64,000 bases of DNA from Nostocoides jenkinsii Ben 74 (GTDB taxonomy: Bacteria > Actinomycetota > Actinomycetes > Actinomycetales > Dermatophilaceae). The stretch is taken from NCBI RefSeq assembly GCF_001046875.1, contig NZ_HF571038.1, positions 1,713,427 through 1,777,426 on the forward strand, read 5' to 3'. A program made the position numbers and the translations under genes. The notes under the pieces were generated by a model, which saw only the letters and a list, made by a program, of their open reading frames with translations, ran no database searches and was not told where the DNA came from. Every line of letters begins with the position of its first letter. Position 1 is the stretch's first letter. Positions 20,610 to 28,762 of the stretch are shown here, in pieces.

Positions 20610-21808
20610 CGCGTCCCCAGGGTCCCCACGATGCCGGTGTTCCCGGCGGCGCCAGAGCAGACGGCTCCGGGCCCGACGACCCGATCGAGGCGGCCTTGCG
20701 CGCCGCACTCTCGCGCGAGGCCGCCTCGATCACGCCCGGCGATCGGTTGGCGGAGGTCCGGTCGCGGGCGACGGCTCCGGTGGCGCCGCGCCGGTCGTGG
20801 CTGCTGGCGCTCGGCTCGGCTGCGGCCGTCGGGGCGATCGTGGTGGGCGGTATCGCCGCGGCGAACCGCCCCTGGGCACCGCCTGGTGGGGGCGTGGGTG
20901 CGTCGACGCCGGGCCAGAGCTCGTCGAGCCTGGTTACCTCCGCCGCCAGCCCACCGAGCTCCGAAACAGCCTCGGCGTCGGTGACCTCCAGGACCTCGGG
21001 AAGTTCGAGTTCCACTTCTGCCGGCGGTCCCGTCACCCTGCCCGCCTATGTGCTCGTGCGTATCGCCACGGACGACGGGGAGCACTGGCGCCTCGGCCGG
21101 ACGTTCTTGTCGGTGGGGCTGCCCGGGTCAGACACCCCCGCCGCCCGGGTGCAGGCCGCCTTGGAGTACGCGATCGGCCCCGGCACCCGCGTGGACGGAC
21201 TGCCGTCGCCCTGGGGCAGCGTCGGCATTGTGGATGTCTCGGCGACGCCCGACCTGATCACCGTGACGCTGTCCGGCCCCGGATCCCAACTCACCGATCC
21301 TGCCGACGCGGAGTTGGCGCTGATGGCGCGCCAACTGTTGGTGTGGACGGCCCAGGCGGCGTATGGCAAAGGCCGCGTCCCAGTGACCTTCCGGGTCGAG
21401 CAACGGACGCAAGTCTTGTTGGGGCGCTATCCGGCGGGCGCGGCATACGACCGGCCGAACAGCGACGCCATCCTGACGGAGCTGGCCCCGGTGCTCCTCA
21501 CGCGGCCCGGGCCCGGTCCCATCACGCCTGGCGACACCATTCCGGTCACGGGCGTTGCGGCTGTTCCCGAAGGCCAACTCGTGTGGTGGGTGAGCGACCT
21601 CGCCAGCGGCGCCGAGGTGGCCCGGGGCACGGCCATAGCGGACCAAGACCCCGGCGCTGGCACCTCACCCCTGGAGCGCGGCTTCGGCTTCGATCTGGCC
21701 GGGTTGCCGGCCGGGACCTATCGCCTGTCGGTCGGCTATCCCTCGGCCAAGGACGGCAGCACCTTGGGCGTCGTGACCACCATGCTCGACGTCTTTGCCG
21801 AGGGCTAG
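20606..21808 (+). CDS. Membrane-anchored GerMN/Gmad2-domain protein, possible anti-sigma partner
   Basis: 400 residues. A cytoplasmic segment (1-62) with DPIEAALRAALSREAASI is followed by one transmembrane helix (about 64-86), a Ser/Thr-rich linker (about 95-145), a GerMN domain (about 150-290, ending QVLLGRYP) and a C-terminal Gmad2-type immunoglobulin-like domain (about 305-400, containing VWWVSDLASGAEVARG and LPAGTYRLSVGYPS). GerMN domains occur in spore germination and lipoprotein LpqB-like proteins. The single-pass layout and 4-base overlap with a sigma factor suggest an anti-sigma or envelope sensor. That role is inference. Confidence 0.82.
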   Translation: MTRPQGPHDAGVPGGARADGSGPDDPIEAALRAALSREAASITPGDRLAEVRSRATAPVAPRRSWLLALGSAAAVGAIVVGGIAAANRPWAPPGGGVGASTPGQSSSSLVTSAASPPSSETASASVTSRTSGSSSSTSAGGPVTLPAYVLVRIATDDGEHWRLGRTFLSVGLPGSDTPAARVQAALEYAIGPGTRVDGLPSPWGSVGIVDVSATPDLITVTLSGPGSQLTDPADAELALMARQLLVWTAQAAYGKGRVPVTFRVEQRTQVLLGRYPAGAAYDRPNSDAILTELAPVLLTRPGPGPITPGDTIPVTGVAAVPEGQLVWWVSDLASGAEVARGTAIADQDPGAGTSPLERGFGFDLAGLPAGTYRLSVGYPSAKDGSTLGVVTTMLDVFAEG

Positions 21809-21854
21809 AGCGCCGCCCCGGCGCCCGGACGGGCGAGCCGTATCCAGGCGGGAC

Positions 21855-22127
21855 TCACTCGTAGTGGGTCCACATGCGCAACACATGGACGATGCGTTCG
21901 TCCGGAAACACCTCATAAACAAGCCGATGCTGGATGTTGATCCGTCGGGAGTAGCAGCCAGCCAAATCGCCAACGAGCTTCTCGACGCGAGGTGGTGTGG
22001 CGAACGGATCCTGCGCCACCAGAGCGAGCAGCTTGAGAGCCTTGGGCTTAAGGCCGGAGGACGCCAACTTGCGAGCATCCTTCTGCGCCTGCCGTGAATA
22101 GACAACGGTCCATTCAGCGTCGGTCAC
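21855..22127 (-). CDS. yoeB: Txe/YoeB-type ribosome-dependent mRNA interferase toxin
   Basis: 90-residue RelE-superfamily toxin that cuts mRNA at the ribosomal A site. Recognisable are WTVVYSRQAQKDARKL, a central FATPPRVEKLVGDLAG and the C-terminal YSRRINIQHRLVYEVF...VLRMWTHYE, containing the catalytic-type Arg, His and terminal Tyr residues of YoeB. Its start overlaps the antitoxin stop by 4 bases. With the antitoxin it forms a complete module inserted in the housekeeping block between rsmE and the sigma/GerMN pair. Confidence 0.93.
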   Translation of the reverse strand: MTDAEWTVVYSRQAQKDARKLASSGLKPKALKLLALVAQDPFATPPRVEKLVGDLAGCYSRRINIQHRLVYEVFPDERIVHVLRMWTHYE

Positions 22128-22366
22128 CAGTCGAGTTCGCTCGAAGCAGCCTGGACACCTTCGCGCCGTGCAGCGCGAATGGATTCGGCCAGACCCGGGA
22201 CGGACTCCAGGAACAAGGTCTCTTGAATCGCTCGCCAGTCGTCTTCCCCAATGAGAACGGCGTTGCCCCGCTGTCCGGTGATCGTCAGCGGCTGCGAATC
22301 CTGATTCACTTGATCGATCAACCGGTACAGGTTGGCCCTGGCCGATGTTGCGCTCACTGCAGTCAT
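22124..22366 (-). CDS. yefM: YefM/Phd-family antitoxin
   Basis: 80 residues: an N-terminal DNA-binding part (VSATSARANLYRLIDQVNQD), the TITGQRGNAVLIGEDDW strand region, and a C-terminal toxin-neutralising helix (TLFLESVPGLAESIRAAR). It neutralises YoeB and, with it, represses the operon. The GAAGGAG ribosome site lies 6 bases before ATG 22366, and a perfect inverted repeat is about 20 bases upstream. Confidence 0.93.
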   Translation of the reverse strand: MTAVSATSARANLYRLIDQVNQDSQPLTITGQRGNAVLIGEDDWRAIQETLFLESVPGLAESIRAARREGVQAASSELDW

Positions 22367-22385
22367 GCTCGACTCCTTCGCGCCT

Positions 22386-22407
22386 AACGTACGCTATTGC
22401 GTACGTT
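22386..22407. promoter_or_regulatory. yefM-yoeB operator palindrome
   Basis: AACGTACGC (22386-22394) and GCGTACGTT (22399-22407) form a perfect inverted repeat with a TATT centre, 20 bases upstream of yefM. Its position and GTAC core fit conditional autoregulation by a YefM-YoeB complex (family knowledge). Confidence 0.75.
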
Positions 22408-22453
22408 CTGGCAAGAGTCTTGAGCCCATGCGATGAAATATGTGCGGGGACGG

Positions 22454-23197
22454 CTACGCCCAGCGGGAGGCGGCGCTGAGGACGGCGAGGGCGGCGGGGC
22501 CGGCGGTGGAGGAGCGCAGCACACCCTCCCCCAACCGCACGGGTATGCCGCCCGCCCCGGTCAGGGTGGCGAGCTCGGCTTCGGAGATGCCCCCCTCGGG
22601 ACCCACGACGACCAGCACCTCACCGCAGGCGGGGAGCGGGTGGCTCGCCAGCGGCATACGGGCATCCTCGTGGAGCACGAAGGTGGCCACGGATCGGGCG
22701 ATGAGCGGCGCGAGCCCGGCGGTCGTGACGACATCGGTCACCGCGGGGATGGTGGCGCGGCGGCTCTGCTTGGCGGCCGCGCGGACGGTGTCGACCCACT
22801 TGCGCCGGGACTTCTCCGCGCGCTCGCCGCGCCATTGGACGATGGACCGCTCTGCCTGCCAGGGCACGACGCGGTCGACGCCCAACTCCGTCGCGGCTTC
22901 GATGGCCTGCTCGTCGCGGTCGCCCTTCGCCAGTGCCTGGACCAGGGCAAAGGTGCAGGTGGGCGCCTCCAGGCGGCTGACCGCCTCGATCTCGACCCGG
23001 AGCTCACCGCCCGCGGCGGCCACGACCCGCGCGTCCGCCCGCACCCCGGCGCCGTCGGCGAGCCAGACGTCCTCGCCCGGGGTGAGGCGACGCACGGTGG
23101 CCGCGTGCCGACCCTCGGCGCCGCCGAGAACGAAGGCGCTTCCCCGGGTGAGCGAGTCGAGTTCACCGATCTCGGTGTAGAACAGCGGACGCGTCAT
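22454..23197 (-). CDS. rsmE: 16S rRNA (uracil1498-N3)-methyltransferase RsmE
   Basis: 247-residue SPOUT-class methyltransferase modifying U1498 in the decoding centre. It has the N-terminal PUA-like region ([18 protein letters not shown]), [20 protein letters not shown], and the C-terminal knot with [14 protein letters not shown] and [13 protein letters not shown], which binds S-adenosylmethionine. It overlaps dnaJ by 4 bases, the usual hrcA-dnaJ-rsmE arrangement. Confidence 0.95.
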   Translation of the reverse strand: MTRPLFYTEIGELDSLTRGSAFVLGGAEGRHAATVRRLTPGEDVWLADGAGVRADARVVAAAGGELRVEIEAVSRLEAPTCTFALVQALAKGDRDEQAIEAATELGVDRVVPWQAERSIVQWRGERAEKSRRKWVDTVRAAAKQSRRATIPAVTDVVTTAGLAPLIARSVATFVLHEDARMPLASHPLPACGEVLVVVGPEGGISEAELATLTGAGGIPVRLGEGVLRSSTAGPAALAVLSAASRWA

Positions 23198-24318
23198 CGC
23201 GGTTTGAAGGCGTCCCGGAGCCTGCCCATGATGCCCTGATCGGTCGACCCGAGCCGCCCCTGCATCTGGTCCTCGCCGCGCAGCTCGGCGAGCTGGCGCA
23301 GCAACGCCTCCTGCTGGCTGTCCAGCCTGGTCGGGGTGCGCACGTCGACATGGACGATGAGGTCACCGCGGTTCTTGGTGCGCAGCCGGGTGACGCCGAG
23401 GCCGCGCATCGTCAGGGCCTCGCCGGCCTGCGTGCCGGGTTTGATGTCGATCGACTGGGCCCCGTCGAAGGTGTCGAGCTGCAAGGTCGTGCCCAGCGCG
23501 GCTGCAGTCATCGGCACCTGCACGCTCGCGTGCAAGTCATCGCCGCGACGCTGGAAGGTGGGGTCGGGCTCGACGCTGACCTCGACATACAGGTCGCCGG
23601 CCGGACCGCCGCCGGGACCGACCTCCCCCTCGCCGGCGAGGTGGATGCGGGTGCCGGTGTCGACGCCGGCCGGGATACCGATCGTCATGGTGCGCCGGGT
23701 CCGGACGCGACCATGGCCGGAGCACTCGAAGCACGGGTTGGGGGTGACCTCGCCATACCCCTGGCAGGCGTTGCACGGCCGGCTGGTCATGACCTGACCG
23801 AGGAAGCTGCGCTGGACCTGCTGGATCTCGCCGCGCCCGCCGCAGACGTCGCAGGTGCGCCGGGACGTCCCCGGCTGGGCACCGTCGCCATGGCAGGTGC
23901 TGCAGACGGTCGCCGTCTCGATGGTCAGCTCGCGCTCGCCACCGAAGACCGCATCGCGCAGGTCGATACCGAGGCGAACGAGGCCGTCCTGCCCGCGGGC
24001 CGCCCGGGGACGAGGACCACGCGTGGCCCCCGCGGCCCCTGCGCCGAAGAAGGCGTCCATGATGTCGCTGAACGAGAAGCCCTGGCCAAAGCCGCCGTGC
24101 GCACCGCCATAGGGGTCGGATCCCATGTCGTAGCTGCGCCGCTTCTCGGGGTCGCCGAGCACGTCATAGGCCTGCGAGATCGTCTTGAACTTCTCCTCGG
24201 CCTCGGGGCCGGGGTTGACGTCGGGGTGCAGTTTGCGCGCCAACTTGCGGTAGGCACTCTTGATCTCCTCGGGGCTCGCGTCGCGCGAGACTCCGAGATC
24301 GCTGTAGTAGTCGTTCAC
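23194..24318 (-). CDS. dnaJ: Chaperone DnaJ
   Basis: 374-residue DnaK co-chaperone. J domain 1-65 includes the HPD motif (KLHPDVNPG). A G/F-rich linker follows, then the zinc-finger region with four CxxCxGxG repeats ([32 protein letters not shown]) and C-terminal substrate-binding domains. The start is GTG 24318 ([10 protein letters not shown]); the longer frame upstream reads into hrcA. It lies 25 bp after hrcA and is probably heat-inducible through the CIRCE-like element upstream of hrcA. Confidence 0.96.
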   Translation of the reverse strand: MNDYYSDLGVSRDASPEEIKSAYRKLARKLHPDVNPGPEAEEKFKTISQAYDVLGDPEKRRSYDMGSDPYGGAHGGFGQGFSFSDIMDAFFGAGAAGATRGPRPRAARGQDGLVRLGIDLRDAVFGGERELTIETATVCSTCHGDGAQPGTSRRTCDVCGGRGEIQQVQRSFLGQVMTSRPCNACQGYGEVTPNPCFECSGHGRVRTRRTMTIGIPAGVDTGTRIHLAGEGEVGPGGGPAGDLYVEVSVEPDPTFQRRGDDLHASVQVPMTAAALGTTLQLDTFDGAQSIDIKPGTQAGEALTMRGLGVTRLRTKNRGDLIVHVDVRTPTRLDSQQEALLRQLAELRGEDQMQGRLGSTDQGIMGRLRDAFKPR

Positions 24319-24343
24319 CGATGTCCTGTCTGGTTCGTGCAGT

Positions 24344-25369
24344 TCACTCGCCGAGCAATTCCGAGACGTATGCCGCGACGGTGCGCACCGCCGCCATACT
24401 CGCGCCGTAGTCCATCCGCGTCGGTCCGACGACCCCGAGACCGCCGACCAACTGCGCTCCACTGCCGTAGCCGGTGGTGACGAGGGAGGTCGAGTGCAGC
24501 TCGGCATACGGATTCTCGTGCCCGATCCGCACCGCGATGTGCTCGCCGGCATTCGCCGCCGTGGACAACAACTTCAACAGCACGACGTGTTGTTCCAAGG
24601 CGTCGAGAACGGGTTCAAGAGAGGTCGAGAAGTCGGCGGGCGCACGCATCAGGTTGCCGGTCCCGGCGAGGACGACGCGCTCCTCGCGTTCCTCGACGAG
24701 CACCTCGGCCAGGGTCGCGACGACCGCGCGCACCGCGGGTTGCCGTTCGACCGCGAATTGATCGGCGAGGCCCGCGAGCTGCTCCCCCGCCTCGACCAGG
24801 GTGTGTCCGTCGGCCGCCTCATTGAGGCGCGCGCGCAGGTCGGCGACGAACTCGCCCTCCGCCTCGACATCGAGGCCAGCGTCGATGATCCGCTGCTCGA
24901 CGCGGCCGGTGGTCGTGATGAGCACCACCATCAGCCGGCCCGCCGGGATCGGCACCAACTCGATGTGCCGGACGCTCGACCTCGTCAGGGAGGGGTACTG
25001 CATGACCGCGACATGCCGGGTCAGGCTGGCCAGGAGTCGAACGGTCCGATCGACGACATCGTCAAGGTCGACGGCGCCGGCGAGGAACTGGGCGATCGCC
25101 GCCTGCTCGGCGCGGCTCATCGGCTTGACCTGGCTCAATCGGTCGACAAAGCGGCGATAGCCCGCATCCGTCGGCACCCGGCCCGCGCTGGTGTGCGGCG
25201 CGACGATCAGGCCTTCCTCCTCGAGGGCAGCCATGTCGTTGCGGATGGTGGCGGCGGAGACGCCGAATTGGTGGCGGTCGAGCAGGGCCTTGGAGCCGAC
25301 GGGTTCACTCGTATGCACGTAGTCGTGCACGATCGCCCCGAGGACGGCGAGTCGTCGGTCCTGGCTCAC
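24344..25369 (-). CDS. hrcA: Heat-inducible transcription repressor HrcA
   Basis: 341 residues. An N-terminal winged helix (about 1-75; [20 protein letters not shown] in part, [15 protein letters not shown]) is followed by the HrcA effector domain. It represses chaperone operons by binding CIRCE; folding of HrcA by GroEL tunes repression (family knowledge). A CIRCE-like double repeat lies upstream at 25465-25511, consistent with autoregulation of hrcA-dnaJ-rsmE. Confidence 0.96.
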   Translation of the reverse strand: MSQDRRLAVLGAIVHDYVHTSEPVGSKALLDRHQFGVSAATIRNDMAALEEEGLIVAPHTSAGRVPTDAGYRRFVDRLSQVKPMSRAEQAAIAQFLAGAVDLDDVVDRTVRLLASLTRHVAVMQYPSLTRSSVRHIELVPIPAGRLMVVLITTTGRVEQRIIDAGLDVEAEGEFVADLRARLNEAADGHTLVEAGEQLAGLADQFAVERQPAVRAVVATLAEVLVEEREERVVLAGTGNLMRAPADFSTSLEPVLDALEQHVVLLKLLSTAANAGEHIAVRIGHENPYAELHSTSLVTTGYGSGAQLVGGLGVVGPTRMDYGASMAAVRTVAAYVSELLGE

Positions 25370-25398
25370 GAGCGTCCTCCCTTCGTCGGCGGTCCTGG

Positions 25399-25450
25399 CC
25401 GGCAGTCCTTGCCTGCAGTCGTTGTCGGCAGTCGTTGTCGGCGGTCGATC
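25399..25450. repeat. 13-nt tandem repeat (x4) in the hrcA leader
   Basis: Four 13-base units (25399-25411, 25412-25424, 25425-25437, 25438-25450) follow YCGGCAGTCGTTG with changes. They lie between the CIRCE-like operator and the hrcA start, so would be in the 5' untranslated region. No function is evident. Confidence 0.75.
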
Positions 25451-25464
25451 CCCCGGTCCGGCTC

Positions 25465-25511
25465 GCCAGCACTCGACCTCGGTGCTGGCACTCGACTCGG
25501 GAGACTGCCAA
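25465..25511. promoter_or_regulatory. CIRCE-like HrcA operator, two overlapping inverted repeats
   Basis: CTGGCACTC-N9-GACTGCCAA (25485-25511) keeps the 9-9-9 layout of CIRCE (TTAGCACTC-N9-GAGTGCTAA) with a few differences. A second, perfect repeat GCCAGCAC-N9-GTGCTGGC (25465-25489) shares its right arm with it. About 100 bases upstream of hrcA. Confidence 0.75.
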
Positions 25512-25565
25512 TTCTACGTCGCGCGCCGGGGACGTCCGGCGCAACCGGTCGCATACGCTGCCGCG

Positions 25566-26432
25566 GTGAGCAGCCGCTACGGATCCGACCCGCTTGCCGG
25601 CGACTGGCGCCGCCCGCGCGCCGCCGAGGTGGCCACGGTCCCGGCGGAGCTGGGACTGGTGGTCGAGGACCGCGAGACGGGCTGGACCGGCGCGGTGCTG
25701 CGGGTCGAGCCAATTGGTGGGCGCCAGGTGGTCGTGCTGGAGGACCGACACGGCCGGGTGCGCTCGTTCCCGCTCGGACCCGGCTTCCTCATCGACGGTC
25801 GCCCGGTGGTGCTGACCAGGGCGAACGCCGCGACGGCAGCCGCCGGACCCGTGCGCTCGGCCAGCGGATCGCGGGCGGTGGTCGGGGCGAAGGCGCGCGT
25901 CGCGGCCGCCTCCCGGCTCTTCGTCGAAGGCACCCACGATGCCGAACTCGTGGAGAAGGTGTGGGGCCACGACCTGCGCGTCGAGGGCGTCGTCGTGGAG
26001 GTCCTCCACGGCGTGGACGACCTCGCCGCGGCCCTGGCGGATTTCGGGCCGACCCGGACCGCGCGGGCGGGGGTATTGGTCGATCACCTCGTCCCCGGCT
26101 CCAAGGAGTCCCGGATCGTCGCTGCCGCGAGCGCGCGCTTCCCCGACGACACCGTGCTGGTGGTCGGCCACCCCTATGTCGACGTCTGGCAAGCCGTCCG
26201 CCCGCAGCGCGTAGGGCTGACCGCCTGGCCGACCATCTCCCGGGACGTCGAGTGGAAGGCGGGGATCGCCGCCGCGCTGGGGCTCCCCCATACGACGACC
26301 GAGGATCTGGGGTTGGCGTGGAAACAGATCCTCGGGCGCGTGCGGACGTATGCCGATCTGGAGCCCGCCTTCTCCGGTCGCGTCGAGGAGTTGATCGACT
26401 TCATGACGGTCCCCCCTCCGGTCCGACCCTGA
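25566..26432 (+). CDS. DUF3097 family protein
   Basis: 288 residues starting at GTG 25566. The N-terminal third is a small beta-rich region (LGLVVEDRETGWTGAVLRVE). The centre LFVEGTHDAELVEKVWG followed by AGVLVDHLVPGSKE resembles the acidic pattern of TOPRIM folds (Glu then Asp/Glu), and SRDVEWKAGIAAALG lies near the end. DUF3097 is an actinobacterial family of unknown function. It is divergent from hrcA with the CIRCE-like element between, so it could share heat control (inference). Confidence 0.8.
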   Translation: MSSRYGSDPLAGDWRRPRAAEVATVPAELGLVVEDRETGWTGAVLRVEPIGGRQVVVLEDRHGRVRSFPLGPGFLIDGRPVVLTRANAATAAAGPVRSASGSRAVVGAKARVAAASRLFVEGTHDAELVEKVWGHDLRVEGVVVEVLHGVDDLAAALADFGPTRTARAGVLVDHLVPGSKESRIVAAASARFPDDTVLVVGHPYVDVWQAVRPQRVGLTAWPTISRDVEWKAGIAAALGLPHTTTEDLGLAWKQILGRVRTYADLEPAFSGRVEELIDFMTVPPPVRP

Positions 26433-26516
26433 CTACCCCCGGGAAGGGCGCGGCATACCCCTGAATGTGGCAATTTTCGGGACCGTCGTGCGGTTGACTT
26501 GGTGTCAGCAGCGCCG

Positions 26517-26533
26517 CCGGGGAGGGTCCCCGG
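26517..26533. other. Short perfect hairpin in the leader of the DUF4870 gene
   Basis: CCGGGGA-GGG-TCCCCGG forms a 7-bp stem with a 3-base loop, 24 bases upstream of the ATG at 26558. It could tune translation or be incidental in G+C-rich DNA. Confidence 0.35.
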
Positions 26534-26557
26534 GCCGCCGCAGCAGGGAGACCAGAC

Positions 26558-27019
26558 ATGAGCCAGTACCCGCAGGGTGACCCGGCTTACCAGAGCACGC
26601 CGCCGGCCGGTCAGACCAACTTCGAGCGCACGATGGGGGACATCGGTGGCTCGGGCCCGTTGTCGCCGCAGCAGGAGCGCACGTGGGCAACGTTGTCCCA
26701 CGTCGTGCCGCTAGCGCTCTTCATCCTCAGCGCCGGGACCCTCGGGTTCGTCGCGTCGCTGGTGATCTATCTGATGTACAAGGACCGTGGCCCGTTCGTG
26801 CGTCAGAACGCCGCGAACTCACTCAACATCCAGATCGCGATGGGCATCGGCGTGGTGATCAGCTGGATCATGATCCTGACGATCATCCTGTCGCCGATCG
26901 GCGTCCTCGGCCTGATCGCGGTCGCGATCTGGGGCTGCGTCCTGCACGCTCTCGCGGCGGTCAAGGCCAACAACGGCGAGTGGTACAAGCCGCCGATGAC
27001 GCCTGACTTCGTGAAGTAG
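26558..27019 (+). CDS. DUF4870 domain-containing small membrane protein
   Basis: 153 residues. A Pro/Gln-rich cytoplasmic lead (1-38) is followed by three hydrophobic helices: about 45-72, 88-110 and 113-135. The motif DRGPFVRQNAANSLNIQI is characteristic of DUF4870. Function is unknown. Its C-terminus DFVK and stop are followed by 19-nt tandem copies of the same DNA. Gene content on both sides is housekeeping. Confidence 0.85.
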   Translation: MSQYPQGDPAYQSTPPAGQTNFERTMGDIGGSGPLSPQQERTWATLSHVVPLALFILSAGTLGFVASLVIYLMYKDRGPFVRQNAANSLNIQIAMGIGVVISWIMILTIILSPIGVLGLIAVAIWGCVLHALAAVKANNGEWYKPPMTPDFVK

Positions 27020-27061
27020 CCCCGACTTCGTGAAGTAGCCCAGACTTCGTGCAGTAACCCC
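27005..27061. repeat. 19-nt tandem repeat (x3) spanning the DUF4870 stop codon
   Basis: Units 27005-27023, 27024-27042 and 27043-27061 follow GACTTCGTGAAGTAGCCCC; each carries the last codons and stop of the gene. ACTTC-GT-GAAGT within each unit is self-complementary, so the array could form a hairpin cluster between this gene and convergent hemW, perhaps aiding termination. Confidence 0.85.
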
Positions 27062-27062
27062 G

Positions 27063-28298
27063 TCAGGCCGCCAGGCCCAGTAGCCGGCGGACGACCGTGT
27101 CCGCGAGCAGCCGCCCTCGACGAGTCAGCACGACTCGTCGAGGGCGGTCGGCGTCTGCGGGGACGTCCGTCACGAGACCGTCCTGCACCAGCGCCGGTAT
27201 GGCCGTGACCCCCGCCCCGTCGAGGCGCGCCACCGGGAGGCCGCTCGCCAGGCGGATGCCGAGGAGGACTTCCTCGTCATAGCGCTGGTCGGGGGTGAGG
27301 GTCTCCCGCGCGGCGGCCGGGGAAACCCCGCGGGCCAGCCGATCGGCATACGCCCCAGGGTGTTTCACATTCCACCAACGGATGCCGCCGACGTGGCTGT
27401 GGGCACCGGGGCCGAACCCCCACCAGTCTCCGCCCTCCCAGTAGGCCAGGTTGTGCCGGCACTCTTTGCCGGGTCGAGACCAGTTGCTGACCTCGTACCA
27501 GTCGTAGCCGGCTTGGGTGAGCAGGGTGTCGGCGAGTTCGTACTTGTCGGCCTCGTCATCGTCGTTGGGCATAGTGACCCGGCCGCGGCGAACCTGGGCT
27601 GCGAGTTTCGTGCCCTCCTCCACGACGAGGGCGTAGGCCGAGATGTGGTCGGGTTCGAGGGCGATGGCCGCGTCGAGGCTCGTGCGCCAATCCGCGAGGG
27701 ACTCCCCTGGGGTGCCGTAGATGAGGTCGACGGAGACGTCGAGTCGGGCGGCCTTGGCGGCAGCGACCGCGGCAGCGACATTGGCCGGGTCGTGGGTGCG
27801 CTCGAGGGTGGCCAGCACGTGCGGGACCGCGGACTGCATGCCGAAGCTGATCCGGGTGAACCCGCCGGATCGCAACTGCGCCAACGATTCTGGGGTGACG
27901 GAGTCGGGATTGGCCTCGGTCGTCACCTCGATGTCGTCGGTCGGCTGCCAGCGGTCAGTGATGCGGGCTAGGTGGGCGGCGAGATGGTCGCTCGGCAGCA
28001 GGGTCGGGGTGCCGCCGCCGACGAAGACGCTCGTGAGCCTCGGCGTGCCGGCGGGCGCGAGGACGGCGGCGGCCAGGTCCACCTCGCGGGCTAGTGCGAC
28101 CTCGTAGGTTGCCGTGGCTCCGGCCGGCCCGGTCAGTTCGCCGGGGGCGTAGGTGTTGAAGTCGCAATAGCCGCACCGGACCCGACAAAAAGGCACATGG
28201 ACGTATGCCGCGATCCCCGCAACGCCGCCGAGCGCGGCGGTTGGGAGCCGGCCATCCGCGGGGGCGGGGTCACCGTCGGGGAGGGCGCTGGGCGGCAT
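27063..28298 (-). CDS. hemW: HemW (radical SAM, coproporphyrinogen III oxidase-like heme chaperone)
   Basis: 411 residues. The radical SAM cluster motif is CRVRCGYCDF near 45-54 (C-x3-C-x2-C). GGGTPTLLP, TTEANPDSVT, RISFGMQSAVPHVLATLERTH in part and the C-terminal HemW region follow. It lacks features needed to call it the oxidase HemN; the first Cys context and gene order after lepA fit HemW. ATG 28298 is used; the frame runs further upstream, but through the intergenic region. The start codon lies inside the octamer GTATGCCG. Confidence 0.93.
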   Translation of the reverse strand: MPPSALPDGDPAPADGRLPTAALGGVAGIAAYVHVPFCRVRCGYCDFNTYAPGELTGPAGATATYEVALAREVDLAAAVLAPAGTPRLTSVFVGGGTPTLLPSDHLAAHLARITDRWQPTDDIEVTTEANPDSVTPESLAQLRSGGFTRISFGMQSAVPHVLATLERTHDPANVAAAVAAAKAARLDVSVDLIYGTPGESLADWRTSLDAAIALEPDHISAYALVVEEGTKLAAQVRRGRVTMPNDDDEADKYELADTLLTQAGYDWYEVSNWSRPGKECRHNLAYWEGGDWWGFGPGAHSHVGGIRWWNVKHPGAYADRLARGVSPAAARETLTPDQRYDEEVLLGIRLASGLPVARLDGAGVTAIPALVQDGLVTDVPADADRPRRVVLTRRGRLLADTVVRRLLGLAA

Positions 28299-28378
28299 AC
28301 GGGAATGATGCCAGCGACCTCCGGAGGCCACGAACTCCAGGTGGCGCCGCGGGTCGTCACGTGAGTAACACCGGACGC

Positions 28379-28400
28379 GGCGTGTCCAGCACGACACGCC
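28379..28400. other. Perfect 8-bp hairpin upstream of the structured RNA region
   Basis: GGCGTGTC-CAGCAC-GACACGCC lies between hemW and the structured RNA region, 80 bases upstream of the hemW start. No poly-U follows on either strand. It may be an operator or a promoter-proximal hairpin. Confidence 0.4.
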
Positions 28401-28422
28401 GTTCGCGGAAAAATTCTGACAT

Positions 28423-28744
28423 TGGGTGGGCGCTAAGCGTTGCCGGAGGTGGGTTCTCGGGGTAGGAATAACCCATCGCAAACGCCTCCGGGCGGGAGCG
28501 AAGGACAGTCCTTCGGGATTGCCCGATCGATGCGGAACTTGTTCTGCATCACCCGATTCCAGCGCTTCGGCGCCGGAATCGTGATCGAGCTTCGGCTCGA
28601 TTCTGTCTCGGCTTCGGCCGATGACTCCGATCGCGACCTCGGTCGCTATCACCGTACCGGCTTCGGCTGGTGCATCGACCTCGACTTCGGTCGAGATCGA
28701 CGAGGGCCTCGGAAACTCATACTTTCCGAGGCCCTCACCTTTTG
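28423..28744 (+). ncRNA. Candidate structured RNA: hairpin array with C(UUCG)G loops and intrinsic terminator
   Basis: About 320 bases without a plausible gene. The 5' half folds as a closed domain: GGGT (28424-28427) with ACCC (28551-28554), CCGGAGG (28443-28449) with CCTCCGG (28485-28491), and TGGGTT (28450-28455) with AACCCA (28470-28475). Then six hairpins follow at about 24-base spacing (28555-28580, 28583-28602, 28605-28625, 28629-28650, 28656-28671, 28680-28695). Five of these, plus the one at 28507-28520, have C(UUCG)G tetraloops; this reads only on the plus strand. A 14-bp terminator ends it 20 bases before the phosphatase ATG. It could be a free RNA or an attenuating leader. I do not recognise the family; RNase P, tmRNA, SRP and 6S signatures are absent. 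Confidence 0.7.
28702..28744 (+). terminator. Strong intrinsic terminator ending the hairpin array
   Basis: GAGGGCCTCGGAAA (28702-28715) pairs perfectly with 28723-28736 across a 7-base loop, followed by ACCTTTTG. It lies 20 bases before the phosphatase start codon, so it could act as an attenuator. Confidence 0.85.
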
Positions 28745-28762
28745 CCCACCTAGGCTGGCGCC

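Noticed and set aside
28423..28744. RNase P, tmRNA, SRP or 6S RNA
   Set aside because: The conserved RNase P motifs, a tmRNA tag frame and acceptor end, the SRP loop, and the 6S open duplex were all looked for and not seen.
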